Shown here: positions 43,301 through 53,716 of the stretch, in pieces | Layout of the letters: each line of letters opens with the position of its first letter | Position numbering within the stretch: the first letter of the stretch is position 1 | Translations under genes and position numbers: made by a program | Notes under the pieces: generated by a model | Told to the model about the DNA's origin: nothing | The model's database searches: none | Seen by the model: the letters and a program-made list of their open reading frames with translations, nothing else | From: Symsagittifera roscoffensis | Lineage: Eukaryota > Xenacoelomorpha > Acoela > Convolutidae | Direction: 5' to 3' | Assembly: GCF_963678635.1 (NCBI RefSeq) | Contig: NW_026970778.1 | Coordinates: 21,001-85,000, forward strand | DNA length: 64,000 bases

Positions 43301-43851
43301 GTAACTAATTAGTCGACATCGTTGACTTAGTTACATTAGAAATTAACACGCGTTGGTAATATTAGGTGGAGATCCAAAATTCAACTCGAGTTAAGACTGG
43401 TACGCTGGTTGGTTTGGTAGGGGGGACCGGATATAGACAGCTTTTGTGATACCCCATAAGATCACTAGTGGGGGGAGGAAAACGCGTGGCAATTAGGTAC
43501 CAGACAATTTTTTTTAGACGAAAGGTAGACATTGGTCACCTTTAAATTTTAGGTGGGGCTCATTTTTCTGTTTTTATTATTTTTCTTACTTAAAATTTTT
43601 TGTTGCATTTTATTGAGGATTTGTGTTTGGTTTTATACGAACAGGTGATCACAAGATACCTGCGCACCTACATTGAAATAGAAACAACCAAAAAGAAGAG
43701 GGGGGTCAGCATTTGGCTTTTAAGAGAGGGTTTTTGGGAAAATTTTACTAGAGCTTGAGTGGTGGTACAAAGTACGGTGGTTCAAGAAGACCCTACAACG
43801 AGGAAGACACTCCGTGACGAGTATTGGGACAAGACCGAAGAAGTCTTGGGA

Positions 43852-44604
43852 CAGAGCAGTCTTGGGACAGTGGTCTTGGGACAGGGTCTTGGGACAGTGG
43901 TCTTGGGACAGGGTCTTGGGACAGTGGTCTTGGGACAGTGGTCTTGGGACAGGGTCTTGGGACAGTGGTCTTGGGACAGTGGTCTTGGGACAGGGTCTTG
44001 GGACAGGGTCTTGGGACAGTGGTCTTGGGACAGGGTCTTGGGACAGTGGTCTTGGGACAGTGGTCTTGGGACAGGGTCTTGGGACAGGGTCTTGGGACAG
44101 TGGTCTTGGGACAGGGTCTTGGGACAGTGGTCTTGGGACAGTGGTCTTGGGACAGTGGTCTTGGGACAGTGGTCTTGGGACAGTGGTCTTGGGACAGTCT
44201 TGGGACAGTGGTCTTGGGACACTAGTCTTGGGACACTAGTCTTGGGACACCAGCCTTGGGACACTGGTCTTGGGACACTGCCCTTGGGACACTGGTCTTG
44301 GGACACTAGTCTTGGGATACCAGCCTTGGGCTACTGGTCTTGGGACACTACCCTTGGGACACTAGTCTTGGGACAGTAGTCTTGGGACACTGGCCTTGGG
44401 ACACTAGTCTTGGGACAGTAGTCTTGGGACACTGGTCTTGGGACACTGCCCTTGGGACACTGGTCTTGGGACACTAGCCTTGGGACACTGGTCTTGGGAC
44501 AGTAGTCTTGGGACACTAGCCTTGGGACACTGGTCTTAGGACAGTAATCTTGGGACACTAGTCTTGGAACAGTGGTCTTGGTACAAGGGTCTTAGGACAC
44601 TAAC
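43852..44604 (+). repeat. Minisatellite of 13-14-bp units in the leader (about 50 copies)
   Basis: Units are CTTGGGACAGTGGT (14 bp) and CTTGGGACAGGGT (13 bp) up to about 44225, then CTTGGGACACTAGT, CTTGGGACACTGGT and CTTGGGACAGTAGT variants to about 44604. A stray unit is at 44632. Because the unit lacks stops in several frames on both strands, long spurious ORFs appear here (for example 43759-44379); they are not genes. The array lies between the LTR and the gag start and is absent from the other lineage. Confidence 0.93.
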
Positions 44605-44799
44605 GGAGAGTACTGTGATAGTGACGAATAGTCTTGGGACGGTATAGAAATTGAAGTCAAATTACAACAAGTGCGTTTTAAGACAGAATAAGACAAATCG
44701 AAATAGGTAGGGTTAAGACCAAATTAAGGAAAATTTTTCGGAGGTTTTAGGAAGAGAATTGGATAAGGTTTTTAACACGTTGTACAGAATTTGTGACCA

Positions 44800-44800
<1 letters not shown>

Positions 44801-44834
<34 letters not shown>
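44801..44834 (+). repeat. A34 tract followed by TA and T9
   Basis: Thirty-four consecutive A, then TA, then nine T, about 75 bp before the gag ATG. The A and T runs could pair into a hairpin. Its exact length may be affected by sequencing. Confidence 0.9.
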
Positions 44835-44837
<3 letters not shown>

Positions 44838-44908
44838 TTTTTTTTACCCTTAGAATAGAATCGTGTATATAATAAAATTGTAAATAAAAGCAGTTGTAAA
44901 TAGAAATA

Positions 44909-46972
44909 ATGAGGCGGAGTAGGGTACCGGTGCTCGAAAAAAGGTCAAGTGGATCAAACACGAAATATAATTCATCGCTGCGCGGAACGACATCAACGGG
45001 CCCAAAGATAACGAAGACGAACTTTTCAGTTAACATGGTCAGCACAAGGAGTACAGCGGAGAACAGGGCGAAAGAGGGCACGGAAGGGGAGCGAGTAGAA
45101 CCCACCATCGAGATTGATCTAGAGACACCAGATCAAAGTGTGGATGAAACAAGGAAGATGGCGACAGAGTCAACTCCAATGCCCAATGCAGAGGAACCGA
45201 ACCAGAAACCCATAGAGTTCTCACCGATAGATGACGCGGAAGATGCAATAGGCAACACCGAAGAAACGGTGAAAGAAGACTCTCAAGTAAAGAGGACATC
45301 TTTTACGGAAAAATTGGGAATAATGTTCGGAATAAAAACGAAAGAAAACGTGACTGAAGAACCAAAAGCAGAAAGAGCACGAACATTTGGTACAGTGAGC
45401 ACGAAAACGACAGAAACCGGCCAGAATGAGGAACAAGCTAAAGCAGAGGCTAAGGCCGAAGAGAAACTCACGGCTGACCATGAAGAGACTACCATTGAGC
45501 TGGGCGACTTGTTGGCGAAATTAAATCAGATCGACAAAAGACTTAAGAACAGTGAAGAAGACAGAGAGGTGATAAAAAAGGAGATAAGATACAACAAGCA
45601 CGAGTATCTAGACAGTTATTTTAACCTGGCTAAGGCAACAGAGGAGAGACTCAAGGAGATGTCAGACAAGGTAGAAGCCACCAATGAAGAACGAGAAAAG
45701 AACATCAAAACAGACATGCAACAGTTGAAGAACCGATATGATGATGTCAACAGCCAATTAGGGAGCCTGGAAAGGAGAATGGACACAATGAGCAAGAGTC
45801 AAGCCGAGAGTTCGTGTGCAATACAGGCGAAGTTGGATGCAATCTTGAGAGGTTCTACTCCACAAGAAAGACCGGCAGCGGATCGTACGCAAAGCACCAG
45901 AGTTGACTTTGTAGAACCACAAAGGAACAAACGGCAATCGACACCGTTGCCCTTAACCAGGGATGCGATAAGCATAGCACCAACAACTGCGAAAACAATA
46001 ATGAAGAATGGAACGTCGAATACAACGGCTGCTCCGGGAGATTCAACAGCTAACAGCAACACAGGACCAGATGCTATGACATGGGCCAGCACTTGGGAGA
46101 TGATGAACAGGACTCTAGAGGCCTTCGCCACGAGGAACACTGACTCGAGCGACAGGAGAGAGGGAAAATCAAGAAAGACATTCAAGAAGCCAAAAGAATT
46201 CAAGGACGACTCCGATGGATGCATTGACACTTGGGTGGAAGTGATGAGATTACATCTAGAACAAGACAACTTGAGTGACGAAAGACAAGCATGTACAGCC
46301 ATACTGAGCAACTTGGAAGGAACGGCATTAAAATGCGTGGTCGCAAAGAAGGAGGAAGAACGCGACACCGCGGACAAGATCTTCGAGATATTGCTGAATC
46401 GGTTCGGGTCAGGCATGAAGGGTCACCAAGCGATGATGCGATTTGAAAAGAGAAGGCAGAGGGACGACGAGTCAATAGATCGGTTCCTAGATGACCTCGA
46501 GAGCTTGAGAAGGAGGAGTGACCCAGAGGAGTCGACAAATAGACGGAACTTTAGCATTGCCTCGAAGTTCATCGATGGGGTGAAAAGTGATGACTTAAGG
46601 ACAATGTTAGCAACATACTACACATTGTCGAAGGACAGCGCACCCACCCCAGAAGAAATGAGACAGAAATCAAGAGAATACATGCTGATGAAACCTAAGA
46701 AGTACTCATATTCCGAAAACAGGAACACGCAAGGGGGAAGCCAACCCCAGAGGTCATCATGGTACAAACCTAGAGATGATATGGACAAGCGCAGATCATG
46801 CGCGAACTGCGGGTCAGCGGATCATCATGTGGCTGAGTGCACAACGTACAAACAAGGCATGAAGAGCCTAGGTTATGCACCGGATGAAGAGGATATGAGC
46901 CAGATGGAGGAACACGAGTACTATAACGGCTTAATCATCAAGATAGGCGCCAGATGCTTCTTCTGTAACTAG
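44909..46972 (+). CDS. gag: Gag of the plus element, ending at UAG inside the second zinc knuckle (687 aa)
   Basis: The ATG at 44909 gives a start resembling that of copy 2 (basic Ser/Arg-rich, then an MVSTRS segment aligning with MIETRS). A coiled coil lies near residues 195-300. The capsid-like Retrotrans_gag region lies near 425-570, with strong identity to copies 1 and 2. The first CCHC knuckle (CANCGSADHHVAEC) is near 631. The second knuckle is cut: CFFCN is followed by TAG at 46970-46972 and then in frame by Glu-Gly-His-Phe. Copies 1 and 2 have TTG (Leu) there, so one base differs. The stop is either a recent mutation or a readthrough stop separating Gag from Gag-Pol. Product is the particle-forming nucleocapsid precursor. 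Confidence 0.9.
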   Translation: MRRSRVPVLEKRSSGSNTKYNSSLRGTTSTGPKITKTNFSVNMVSTRSTAENRAKEGTEGERVEPTIEIDLETPDQSVDETRKMATESTPMPNAEEPNQKPIEFSPIDDAEDAIGNTEETVKEDSQVKRTSFTEKLGIMFGIKTKENVTEEPKAERARTFGTVSTKTTETGQNEEQAKAEAKAEEKLTADHEETTIELGDLLAKLNQIDKRLKNSEEDREVIKKEIRYNKHEYLDSYFNLAKATEERLKEMSDKVEATNEEREKNIKTDMQQLKNRYDDVNSQLGSLERRMDTMSKSQAESSCAIQAKLDAILRGSTPQERPAADRTQSTRVDFVEPQRNKRQSTPLPLTRDAISIAPTTAKTIMKNGTSNTTAAPGDSTANSNTGPDAMTWASTWEMMNRTLEAFATRNTDSSDRREGKSRKTFKKPKEFKDDSDGCIDTWVEVMRLHLEQDNLSDERQACTAILSNLEGTALKCVVAKKEEERDTADKIFEILLNRFGSGMKGHQAMMRFEKRRQRDDESIDRFLDDLESLRRRSDPEESTNRRNFSIASKFIDGVKSDDLRTMLATYYTLSKDSAPTPEEMRQKSREYMLMKPKKYSYSENRNTQGGSQPQRSSWYKPRDDMDKRRSCANCGSADHHVAECTTYKQGMKSLGYAPDEEDMSQMEEHEYYNGLIIKIGARCFFCN
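46970..46972 (+). other. In-frame UAG in gag-pol
   Basis: The context is AAC-UAG-GAG-GGG. No indel accompanies it; the 3' frame is unchanged. Copies 1 and 2 read AAC-TTG-GAA. Readthrough suppression, as in gammaretroviruses, is possible but not shown. Confidence 0.9.
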
Positions 46973-49900
46973 GAGGGGCACTTCAGAATGGATTGTCCCT
47001 TGTTCTGGGAAGCGGTCAAGGACCAGAATCACCCCAAACATAAGTTGGCATTAGCGGCGGTGCAGAATCAGCGGAACAGGCAAAACGAGTTTGAATCTAG
47101 GAACTTGGGGGCACCAAACACCGAATTGCCGACGAAGACAGTGAAAGCTGTGACACATGTTAGCGGTGCGTTAGAGTCCGCGGCCGGAAGCTCTCTAGAG
47201 ATAAATTATGAGAAAGCGGCGACGGAAGCAATTGCCAAAGTGAAACAAGATCTGGCTGCGAAAGAAATAGAGCAACGACTAAAGTTGGAGATCGAAAGAC
47301 AGAATTTTAACGGAGCATTAACCGGATCGAACTCAATACCAGAGGCTAGAACGGGCTCAATGAAGACCGGGAATTGTAACACCGTGAAAATGGTGACAGG
47401 TAAACCTTTTGGAATATCGAAAATCGGAGCAAGAATAATGTCGATAATCACAGTGGGCGGACACGAGGTAACCAGAAACTTGAGCGAGCCGAGCGACCAG
47501 ACGATAATGCACATTGACGTGTATGCAGACTACTTGAGTGGAATAAGTCCACAAACGACTTCTAGAGCGCTCAGGGCACTACTCACGAGAGGGGGCAGCA
47601 AATCGGTACGTGTTGATAATAGGTACACTGAAGCTTATGGTCCACACGAGGTCATGCTAAATATAGATGGAATCAACATCTATACCAAGACGATGATAAC
47701 ATGCGACGAAGACCTAATTGGACAAATCTATGTAGGGAAAGAAGAGTTGAAAGTAAGATCGATCGGACATTGTGCCATGCTTGAAGAAGATGCAATGCAC
47801 ATCGGGACGGAAGCAGACGTGACAGGGCACGTGCTAGACATAAATGGCAAAAAGACTCAGTTGCGTGGATTACTTGACACGGGAGCAGTCTTGAGCGTCA
47901 TACCAATCGAAACATGGGAAAAGATGGGCTTTGACAAAGGTGACTTGATAGACTCGAGAATACGGCTGTCAGCTGCAAACAAAGGGGCCCTACGGGTGCT
48001 GGGCAGGACGCCGATAATAGCCCTCAATTTGGGGGAACGTAACCTGTGGATGAGCTTCATCGTGGTAGAAAACCTAGATGAATCTGACCAATTCATTTTG
48101 GGCAGAGACTTCATCAGGAATTTCGACGTAACGATTGATCTAAATAATGCAATGTTCAGGATACGGAACCCGGATAGGAGGTACGCAATCAAACCGGTAA
48201 ATTTAATAATGGCGAATGAAAACAAAGCACCGGTATTCTTGAGTAGGAGAGTGAGGTTAAAAGCTAATGAAGCGGCAATCGTAAGCTTGAGGATGAAAAA
48301 TTATAATGAACTAAGTGACAACAAGCAAGTGTGTATAGTTCCAAATCCCAATAGTCAAAGCGCTGCTGTTTTAGGAAGATCATTTTCGATAACGAAGAGC
48401 GGCCTCTGCGTCAGTGTCTTGTTGAATACCCTTGATATACCGATCACGATACAGAGAGGGAGGAAGCTGGGATATGCTTTACCAGTTAAAACTCGATACG
48501 AAACAATTGAAAACTCAAAACAAAATGAAGTTGTTGATTGTCCTAATCACAGGGACAAAATTTGTATCTTGAGACGATTGCAGAGAATAAAAGATTCTTC
48601 AAGTCTTATCAAATCACTTAAGTCAGAAACGGACGATGGGCTTTCGAGCTGTTCGAACTTTCCAGAGCGACCCACACTAGATGAAATGCAAACTGATAAA
48701 CCGGTTCTGCCGGAGATTGAACATTTAAGGGGCAAACTGAAAGATGAACAGCTCGAAGCTATCAAGGACGTACTAGAGCGGAACGAGGAGGTTTTTTCAA
48801 GGCATAAGGCGGATATCGGGTGTTGTAATTTTGTTGAACATGAAATAGAACTTGAGGAAAACGCGGTGCCACACAGGGAGGGGGCGAGGCGCATGACCCC
48901 ACACAAATCGGACGCTTGTAGAAAAGAAATCGAAACGTTACTAGAGTATGACATGATAGAACCATCCAAGTCACCGTGGGCGTGTGGAGTAGTGATGGCC
49001 AAAAAGAAAGGCGACCAGTTAAGGTTTTGTTGTGACTTTCGATACCTGAACTCCGTCACGGTGAAGGATGCCTATCCCATACCTAGAATTGATGAGAGCC
49101 TCTCGAAGTTAGGTGATGCGAAATTTTTTACGACTCTTGATTTAGGCTCGGCCTTTTGGCAAGTACCATTAAGGAAGCAAGACAGGGACAAGACAGGGTT
49201 CGCCTGTGAGTTGGGTCTGTTTCAATGGAAACGGATGCCGTTTGGACTCTGCAATGCAACAGCCACGTTTCAGCGGCTGATGGCACATGCGTTGATAGGC
49301 GTGACGAAGAAGTACGGCAACCTGGTAATGTGCTACGTGGACGACGTGGTAATAGCAACGCCAACACTAGAAGACCACATCGAGAGGCTTGACGAGGTGT
49401 TCGCGTGCATGAAAAGATCGGGGCTGAAGTGTAAACCATCAAAGTGCGAGATACTCAAGGACTCGATCAAATACTTGGGCAGGATGGTAGATAAACACGG
49501 TATCAGACCTGACCCAGACGCCGTGGAAGCAGTCCTAACCTGGAAATCACCGAAGACGGAACACCAGCTGATGAGCTTCCTGGGTTTCGCCAACTATTAT
49601 AGAGAATTCATCAAGGGATATGCGGACAAAGTATACCCGATGCAACAATTAATGAGACATAAGGGCAAGAAGTTCACGTGGAACAACGCGGCAGAAGAGT
49701 CATTCCAGAGAATAAAGAAAGAGCTGTGTGAGGCACCAGTACTGGGTATGCCGACTGAGAAAGGGATGTACGTGCTAGACACGGATGCATCAGTAGTCGC
49801 TATTTCTGGGATTCTCCATCAAGAACAAGAATGGAATGGGAAGACAGTCTTGAGACCAATAGCATACGGGAGCAAGGTCCTAAGTGACACAGAAATGAAG

Positions 49901-52900
49901 TACGGAGCACCGAAAGCAGAGATGTTCGCGGTGGTCACCTTTGTCGAAAAATACAGAGCATACCTAGGCAGTGAGCCCTTCAAGCTGCGAGTCGACAACC
50001 GAGCACTAAGCTGGCTGAAAACGTACTCAATGGACCAGAGCTATATTGGGAGGTGGATAGTTCGCTTGGATGGATACAACATGATAATTGAGCACAGAAC
50101 ACGAGATAAACATCAAAATGCTGACAGCTTGAGTAAGAAGACGGAGTTCTACGAGAGGCAAGAACAAAGAGAGGCGGACAGACCTGAGATCAAAGACGGC
50201 TTCTCCTTCATGGACAAAGAAACGTACGACAGTCTTCCACTCACGAGATGGCTGGACAAATCAGGCAAACCGATTGAAGATCATCCCGAATTGCCGAAAG
50301 AGCCTCTTGAAAAGACCATCTTGAAGAAAAGCAGAGGGATTCCGATAGGAATAATGCTCAAGTCCAAGATCGTGAGGGAAACACTTAAGGCAAAAGGTTA
50401 TGATCTCATCCTGGTAGAGGAGGGAACGGTCCGAATAGATGAAGACTTAATGAGGTTGCTTGAGAAACTATCAGATGACAAGCCCGTGATCCAAGGGAAA
50501 GGTCAGGGGGCACCGGAACTAACCATACTTCGGAGAGAAGAAACAGTGAACAATACTGACGTCCCAAAAGGAAGCATCACTGATAGCAAGGAAGTTGTGC
50601 GATCACTAGTTGAAAAAATCCCCGAAAAAATTCTGGAACAGACAAAAGTCAGGGATAAGAAAGTAACATTCAGAGAAGAAGTTGAACACCTGGGACTAGA
50701 TCAAGAGTCCGGGGAGTGGTCCAGATTCATGGAAGAAGGCGAAACCGGAGAAGGGAAATTGTCCGGGGAGCGTGAAGAATGGGATGAAGACTCGGATGAG
50801 AGCAGCGAAGACCAAGACAGTCTATGCATGATACTGGCGGAAGAGAAGATAAGACAGCACGACAGGGAATTACAGACGGATCCATCTTCAGGGACGTACA
50901 ATCTGGAAATACAAGAGGTACGAGGTGGTGAAGAGCTCGAGAAAATAGCAGTTTCAAGAAAACCACTAAGGGAACTATCGTGCAACTCAAACGTCAGAAC
51001 GAATCTGGTACCAGAAGACGACATGAAAATCGTGAAAAGGATGATATGTGTGAAGCTGAGCGATGACATCCACAACCCTGGTGAAATGCATGGACAGATC
51101 ATGGCGCTAAAGGAGCACGTTAAGGCGAGATACAGGCTGTCTGACCTAATAAGGGCCCAGAAGAATGACAAAATGACAAGTAACCTCTCCAAATGGATCC
51201 ATTCGGGAGTCAAGGAGAAGGGGGAACTTGAGGAAGACAGTTACAAGATCTTGAGCCAGTTCTACAAAGAAAAGAGAGATTTACTTTATCACACAGCTGA
51301 AGGGGTGGTAGCGTGCAAGAGAAGAGATGAGGAAAAAATATTACACAAACACAACCTCATCATACTACCACAACTGTACCAAACGGAAGTGCTTTTCAGA
51401 TCACACGACCAGATGGGCCATCAGGGGATAGATAAAGTACAACAAAGGATACTTCACAGGTTTGACTGGCCGGGAATGAGAAAAGCTTGCGAGAGGTGGG
51501 TGAATGCCTGCCTAGCATGCCTTCAAGTAAAAGACCCAAGGAAGATGAAATTTCCCCTCAAGTCTGTCGAGAGTTCGGAATTCAATGAAGTGGTGCAGAT
51601 AGACCATCAGAAAATCTGCATGACGGAGTCGGGTTATAACCAAATACTAGTTATAATAGATCACTTCACCAAGTTGGCGGAAGCGGTTCCGTGCCAGACA
51701 GCCTCAGCAGAGGAGACATGTGATCACCTGATAACGCATTGGATATCGCGATATGGTTGTCCAATGACTTTCCAGTCAGACAACGGCAAGGCTTTTGTGG
51801 GGGACTTGACAAAAGAATTGATGAAGAGATCACACATTGCTCAAGCACACTCGACGACCTATCATCCACAGACCAATGGGTTGGTAGAGAGACAGAACAG
51901 GACACTGGTCAACATGCTCAGGGTGTACTGCTCGAGATACATGACGGACTGGGACAAATACCTGCCACAAGTAGTAGGAGCCTATAATAGTACTCAGCAC
52001 TCAACGACGGGTATCAGTCCTTTCATGATGTTGACAGGCAGGGAAAGGGCAATGCCTCTAACATTCTTCTACCCGGAGTACGAGGGGAAGAGGACGTCAC
52101 CTCAAGCATACGTGAAGGAAGCGATCAAAAGACAACAAGAGCTAAACGAAATATGTCGGAGAAACACGGCGCAAGCGCAAATGAGGCAACGCAAGAAATA
52201 TGACGAAAAGATACTAAGAGCAAAGCCATACGAAGTGGGCCAATACGTGTGGGTTTTCCAAAATGTCATACCGCCCAAGGGAACAAAGAAACTACTCAAG
52301 AAATGGAGAGGACCGTTCATGATTACGGAAGTACATCAACAAGGAAGGTTCTATCGCTTGAGTACAGGGCGAGCAGCACATTACGAAAATCTGAAGCCTC
52401 ACATTCCGTCTCCGGAGGATTGGTGCCTGCCAAAAGACATGGAAGGTCTTGAGTACCTGGTGGTGGAACCAGCGTGCGAAGTGAATGAGAAAGGCACTAG
52501 AGAGAAAAATGATGGTAATGAGAACTTGAGTTTGGACGACAACGAAAAGATAGAGGTGGAGTCGGATGCAGGTTCATTTGTAGAAGAAGACTGGAACGAT
52601 CCCGAGCAAAACGAGGTACCGAAGTGGATGGAACCGGATCGACCAACACCACCGGAAACCAGAACGGGCAATCGTAAACGAACAGGTATGAGGTACAATA
52701 GGTACGGGGATGACTTCTTGATCGATAAGATACAGCCAGACAAGTTGGGCGATGAACTACTAAGCGCAGGTGAACTGGAGGCCGAAGAGGAATGGCAAGT
52801 GATTGACGATGGTGGACATTATCCGCAGGATGATTACTCGACGCCAGAATTGGAGACGGATCTCGAGCAGAGTGAAATAGAAAGGAGGGAGAACTCGAAC

Positions 52901-53716
52901 TTGAGGATTCTAGAGTGGATGCGTGATGTCAAAGACGAGAGCCGCGAAGGACAAAGCATTCAGCAAATCGATGTATCAGCAGCAAATTACATGAAGACAG
53001 AGGACCCTCTTTTCGGATGGACAGCAACAGACAGGCCACTGGACATCCCCAAGGACAATTCAGACCCGACTACATCGACGGGGACGTCGATAAATATTTT
53101 TGTCCGGGGAGTGGGGGTAGGACTTACCCACACCGAAAATTTGATGATAAAGAAGCTCAAGGAAGTGAGGGAAACAAGCGGATTGGAACTGGAGGAAGAA
53201 GAACCAGAGCCTACCATAGGAAGGAATTTCAAAACGAAATTCGAAATACCCAATGAATACTCAGAGAACATCATGATAACGGATAGCGACTTCATCCTGT
53301 CAAACAGGACCAGCGCGATCTGCATCACGGCGGACATGAGTTTCAAATCAAGATTGGAGGCTGACTTCAAAAGAGAGTACCAGAACGTAGAGTTTCTGTT
53401 CAGACAGAGGCCAGGACTGGGAGGCATAGCAGCGCTTCCACCGTCAGTGGCACAAGTCCCGGGCAAATACCTCTGCTTCCTAGTAACGAGAGTCAACGAC
53501 AGAAACACAATTGATCCCGAACACGTGATATTGGCACTGACAAGACTACGTGACTTCATGATTGAAGGAGGAATAGTGGAGGTCTCGATGCCGGTGTACG
53601 ACCCAAACAGGGGCAAACTGAGCTCGAGGGAATTGTATGCTATCCTACATGTGGTCTTTGCAGAAACCGAGATAATGGTGCATCTTCACAAGAAGTACTA
53701 CTTGAGCATCGCCTGA
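46973..53716 (+). CDS. pol: Pol polyprotein of the plus element, in frame after the UAG
   Basis: Open in the gag frame from the codon after UAG to the TGA at 53716; the first internal ATG is at 46988. In order: remainder of the second CCHC knuckle; retropepsin DTG near 47875; RT with FCCDFRYLN near 49026, MPFGLCNA and YVDD near 49333; RNase H from about 49768 (DTDAS, KAEMFAV, VDNRALS); integrase HHCC from about 51400, D at about 51602, D at 51780, E at 51887; GPF module near 52308; acidic linker; macro-like region from about 53270. All catalytic residues named are present, so the enzyme set looks intact apart from the upstream UAG. Two PPT-like motifs are at 50708 and 50762, and the candidate central PPT is at 53096. 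Confidence 0.93.
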   Translation, partial: EGHFRMDCPLFWEAVKDQNHPKHKLALAAVQNQRNRQNEFESRNLGAPNTELPTKTVKAVTHVSGALESAAGSSLEINYEKAATEAIAKVKQDLAAKEIEQRLKLEIERQNFNGALTGSNSIPEARTGSMKTGNCNTVKMVTGKPFGISKIGARIMSIITVGGHEVTRNLSEPSDQTIMHIDVYADYLSGISPQTTSRALRALLTRGGSKSVRVDNRYTEAYGPHEVMLNIDGINIYTKTMITCDEDLIGQIYVGKEELKVRSIGHCAMLEEDAMHIGTEADVTGHVLDINGKKTQLRGLLDTGAVLSVIPIETWEKMGFDKGDLIDSRIRLSAANKGALRVLGRTPIIALNLGERNLWMSFIVVENLDESDQFILGRDFIRNFDVTIDLNNAMFRIRNPDRRYAIKPVNLIMANENKAPVFLSRRVRLKANEAAIVSLRMKNYNELSDNKQVCIVPNPNSQSAAVLGRSFSITKSGLCVSVLLNTLDIPITIQRGRKLGYALPVKTRYETIENSKQNEVVDCPNHRDKICILRRLQRIKDSSSLIKSLKSETDDGLSSCSNFPERPTLDEMQTDKPVLPEIEHLRGKLKDEQLEAIKDVLERNEEVFSRHKADIGCCNFVEHEIELEENAVPHREGARRMTPHKSDACRKEIETLLEYDMIEPSKSPWACGVVMAKKKGDQLRFCCDFRYLNSVTVKDAYPIPRIDESLSKLGDAKFFTTLDLGSAFWQVPLRKQDRDKTGFACELGLFQWKRMPFGLCNATATFQRLMAHALIGVTKKYGNLVMCYVDDVVIATPTLEDHIERLDEVFACMKRSGLKCKPSKCEILKDSIKYLGRMVDKHGIRPDPDAVEAVLTWKSPKTEHQLMSFLGFANYYREFIKGYADKVYPMQQLMRHKGKKFTWNNAAEESFQRIKKELCEAPVLGMPTEKGMYVLDTDASVVAISGILHQEQEWNGKTVLRPIAYGSKVLSDTEMKYGAPKAEMFAVVTFVEKYRAYLGSEPFKLRVDNRALSWLKTYSMDQSYIGRWIVRLDGYNMIIEHRTRDKHQNADSLSKKTEFYERQEQREADRPEIKDGFSFMDKETYDSLPLTRWLDKSGKPIEDHPELPKEPLEKTILKKSRGIPIGIMLKSKIVRETLKAKGYDLILVEEGTVRIDEDLMRLLEKLSDDKPVIQGKGQGAPELTILRREETVNNTDVPKGSITDSKEVVRSLVEKIPEKILEQTKVRDKKVTFREEVEHLGLDQESGEWSRFMEEGETGEGKLSGEREEWDEDSDESSEDQDSLCMILAEEKIRQHDRELQTDPSSGTYNLEIQEVRGGEELEKIAVSRKPLRELSCNSNVRTNLVPEDDMKIVKRMICVKLSDDIHNPGEMHGQIMALKEHVKARYRLSDLIRAQKNDKMTSNLSKWIHSGVKEKGELEEDSYKILSQFYKEKRDLLYHTAEGVVACKRRDEEKILHKHNLIILPQLYQTEVLFRSHDQMGHQGIDKVQQRILHRFDWPGMRKACERWVNACLACLQVKDPRKMKFPLKSVESSEFNEVVQIDHQKICMTESGYNQILVIIDHFTKLAEAVPCQTASAEETCDHLITHWISRYGCPMTFQSDNGKAFVGDLTKELMKRSHIAQAHSTTYHPQTNGLVERQNRTLVNMLRVYCSRYMTDWDKYLPQVVGAYNSTQHSTTGISPFMMLTGRERAMPLTFFYPEYEGKRTSPQAYVKEAIKRQQELNEICRRNTAQAQMRQRKKYDEKILRAKPYEVGQYVWVFQNVIPPKGTKKLLKKWRGPFMITEVHQQGRFYRLSTGRAAHYENLKPHIPSPEDWCLPKDMEGLEYLVVEPACEVNEKGTREKNDGNENLSLDDNEKIEVESDAGSFVEEDWNDPEQNEVPKWMEPDRPTPPETRTGNRKRTGMRYNRYGDDFLIDKIQPDKLGDELLSAGELEAEEEWQVIDDGGHYPQDDYSTPELETDLEQSEIERRENSNLRILEWMRDVKDESREGQSIQQIDVSAANYMKTEDPLFGWTATDRPLDIPKDNSDPTTSTGTSINIFVRGVGVGLTHTENLMIKKLKEVRETSGLELEEEEPEPTIGRNFKTKFEIPNEYSENIMITDSDFILSNRTSAICITADMSFKSRLEADFKREYQNVEFLFRQRPGLGGIAALPPSVAQVPGKYLCFLVTRVNDRNTIDPEHVILALTRLRDFMIEGGIVEVSMPVYDPNRGKLSSRELYAILHVVFAETEIMVHLHKKYYLSIA
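50708..50770 (+). repeat. PPT-like TCCGGGGAG motifs in pol, plus element
   Basis: TCCGGGGAG at 50708-50716 and 50762-50770, both read as Ser-Gly-Glu, in the linker between RNase H and integrase, the same place as the motifs in copies 1 and 2. Confidence 0.6.
53096..53133 (+). promoter_or_regulatory. Candidate central polypurine tract, plus element
   Basis: Identical over 38 nt to the minus strand of 5523-5560. It contains TCCGGGGAG followed by TGGGGGTAGG, like the 3' tract at 63539. It is 11.7 kb from the 5' LTR start and 10.4 kb from the 3' LTR start. The reading frame over the motif (Val-Arg-Gly-Val) differs from that over the other pol copies (Ser-Gly-Glu). Confidence 0.5.

Noticed and set aside
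43759..44379. 206-aa ORF and overlapping ORFs on both strands in the leader minisatellite
   Set aside because: They arise because the 13-14-bp unit has no stops in several frames; the encoded SWDSGLGT-type repeats have no conserved start or counterpart in the other lineage.
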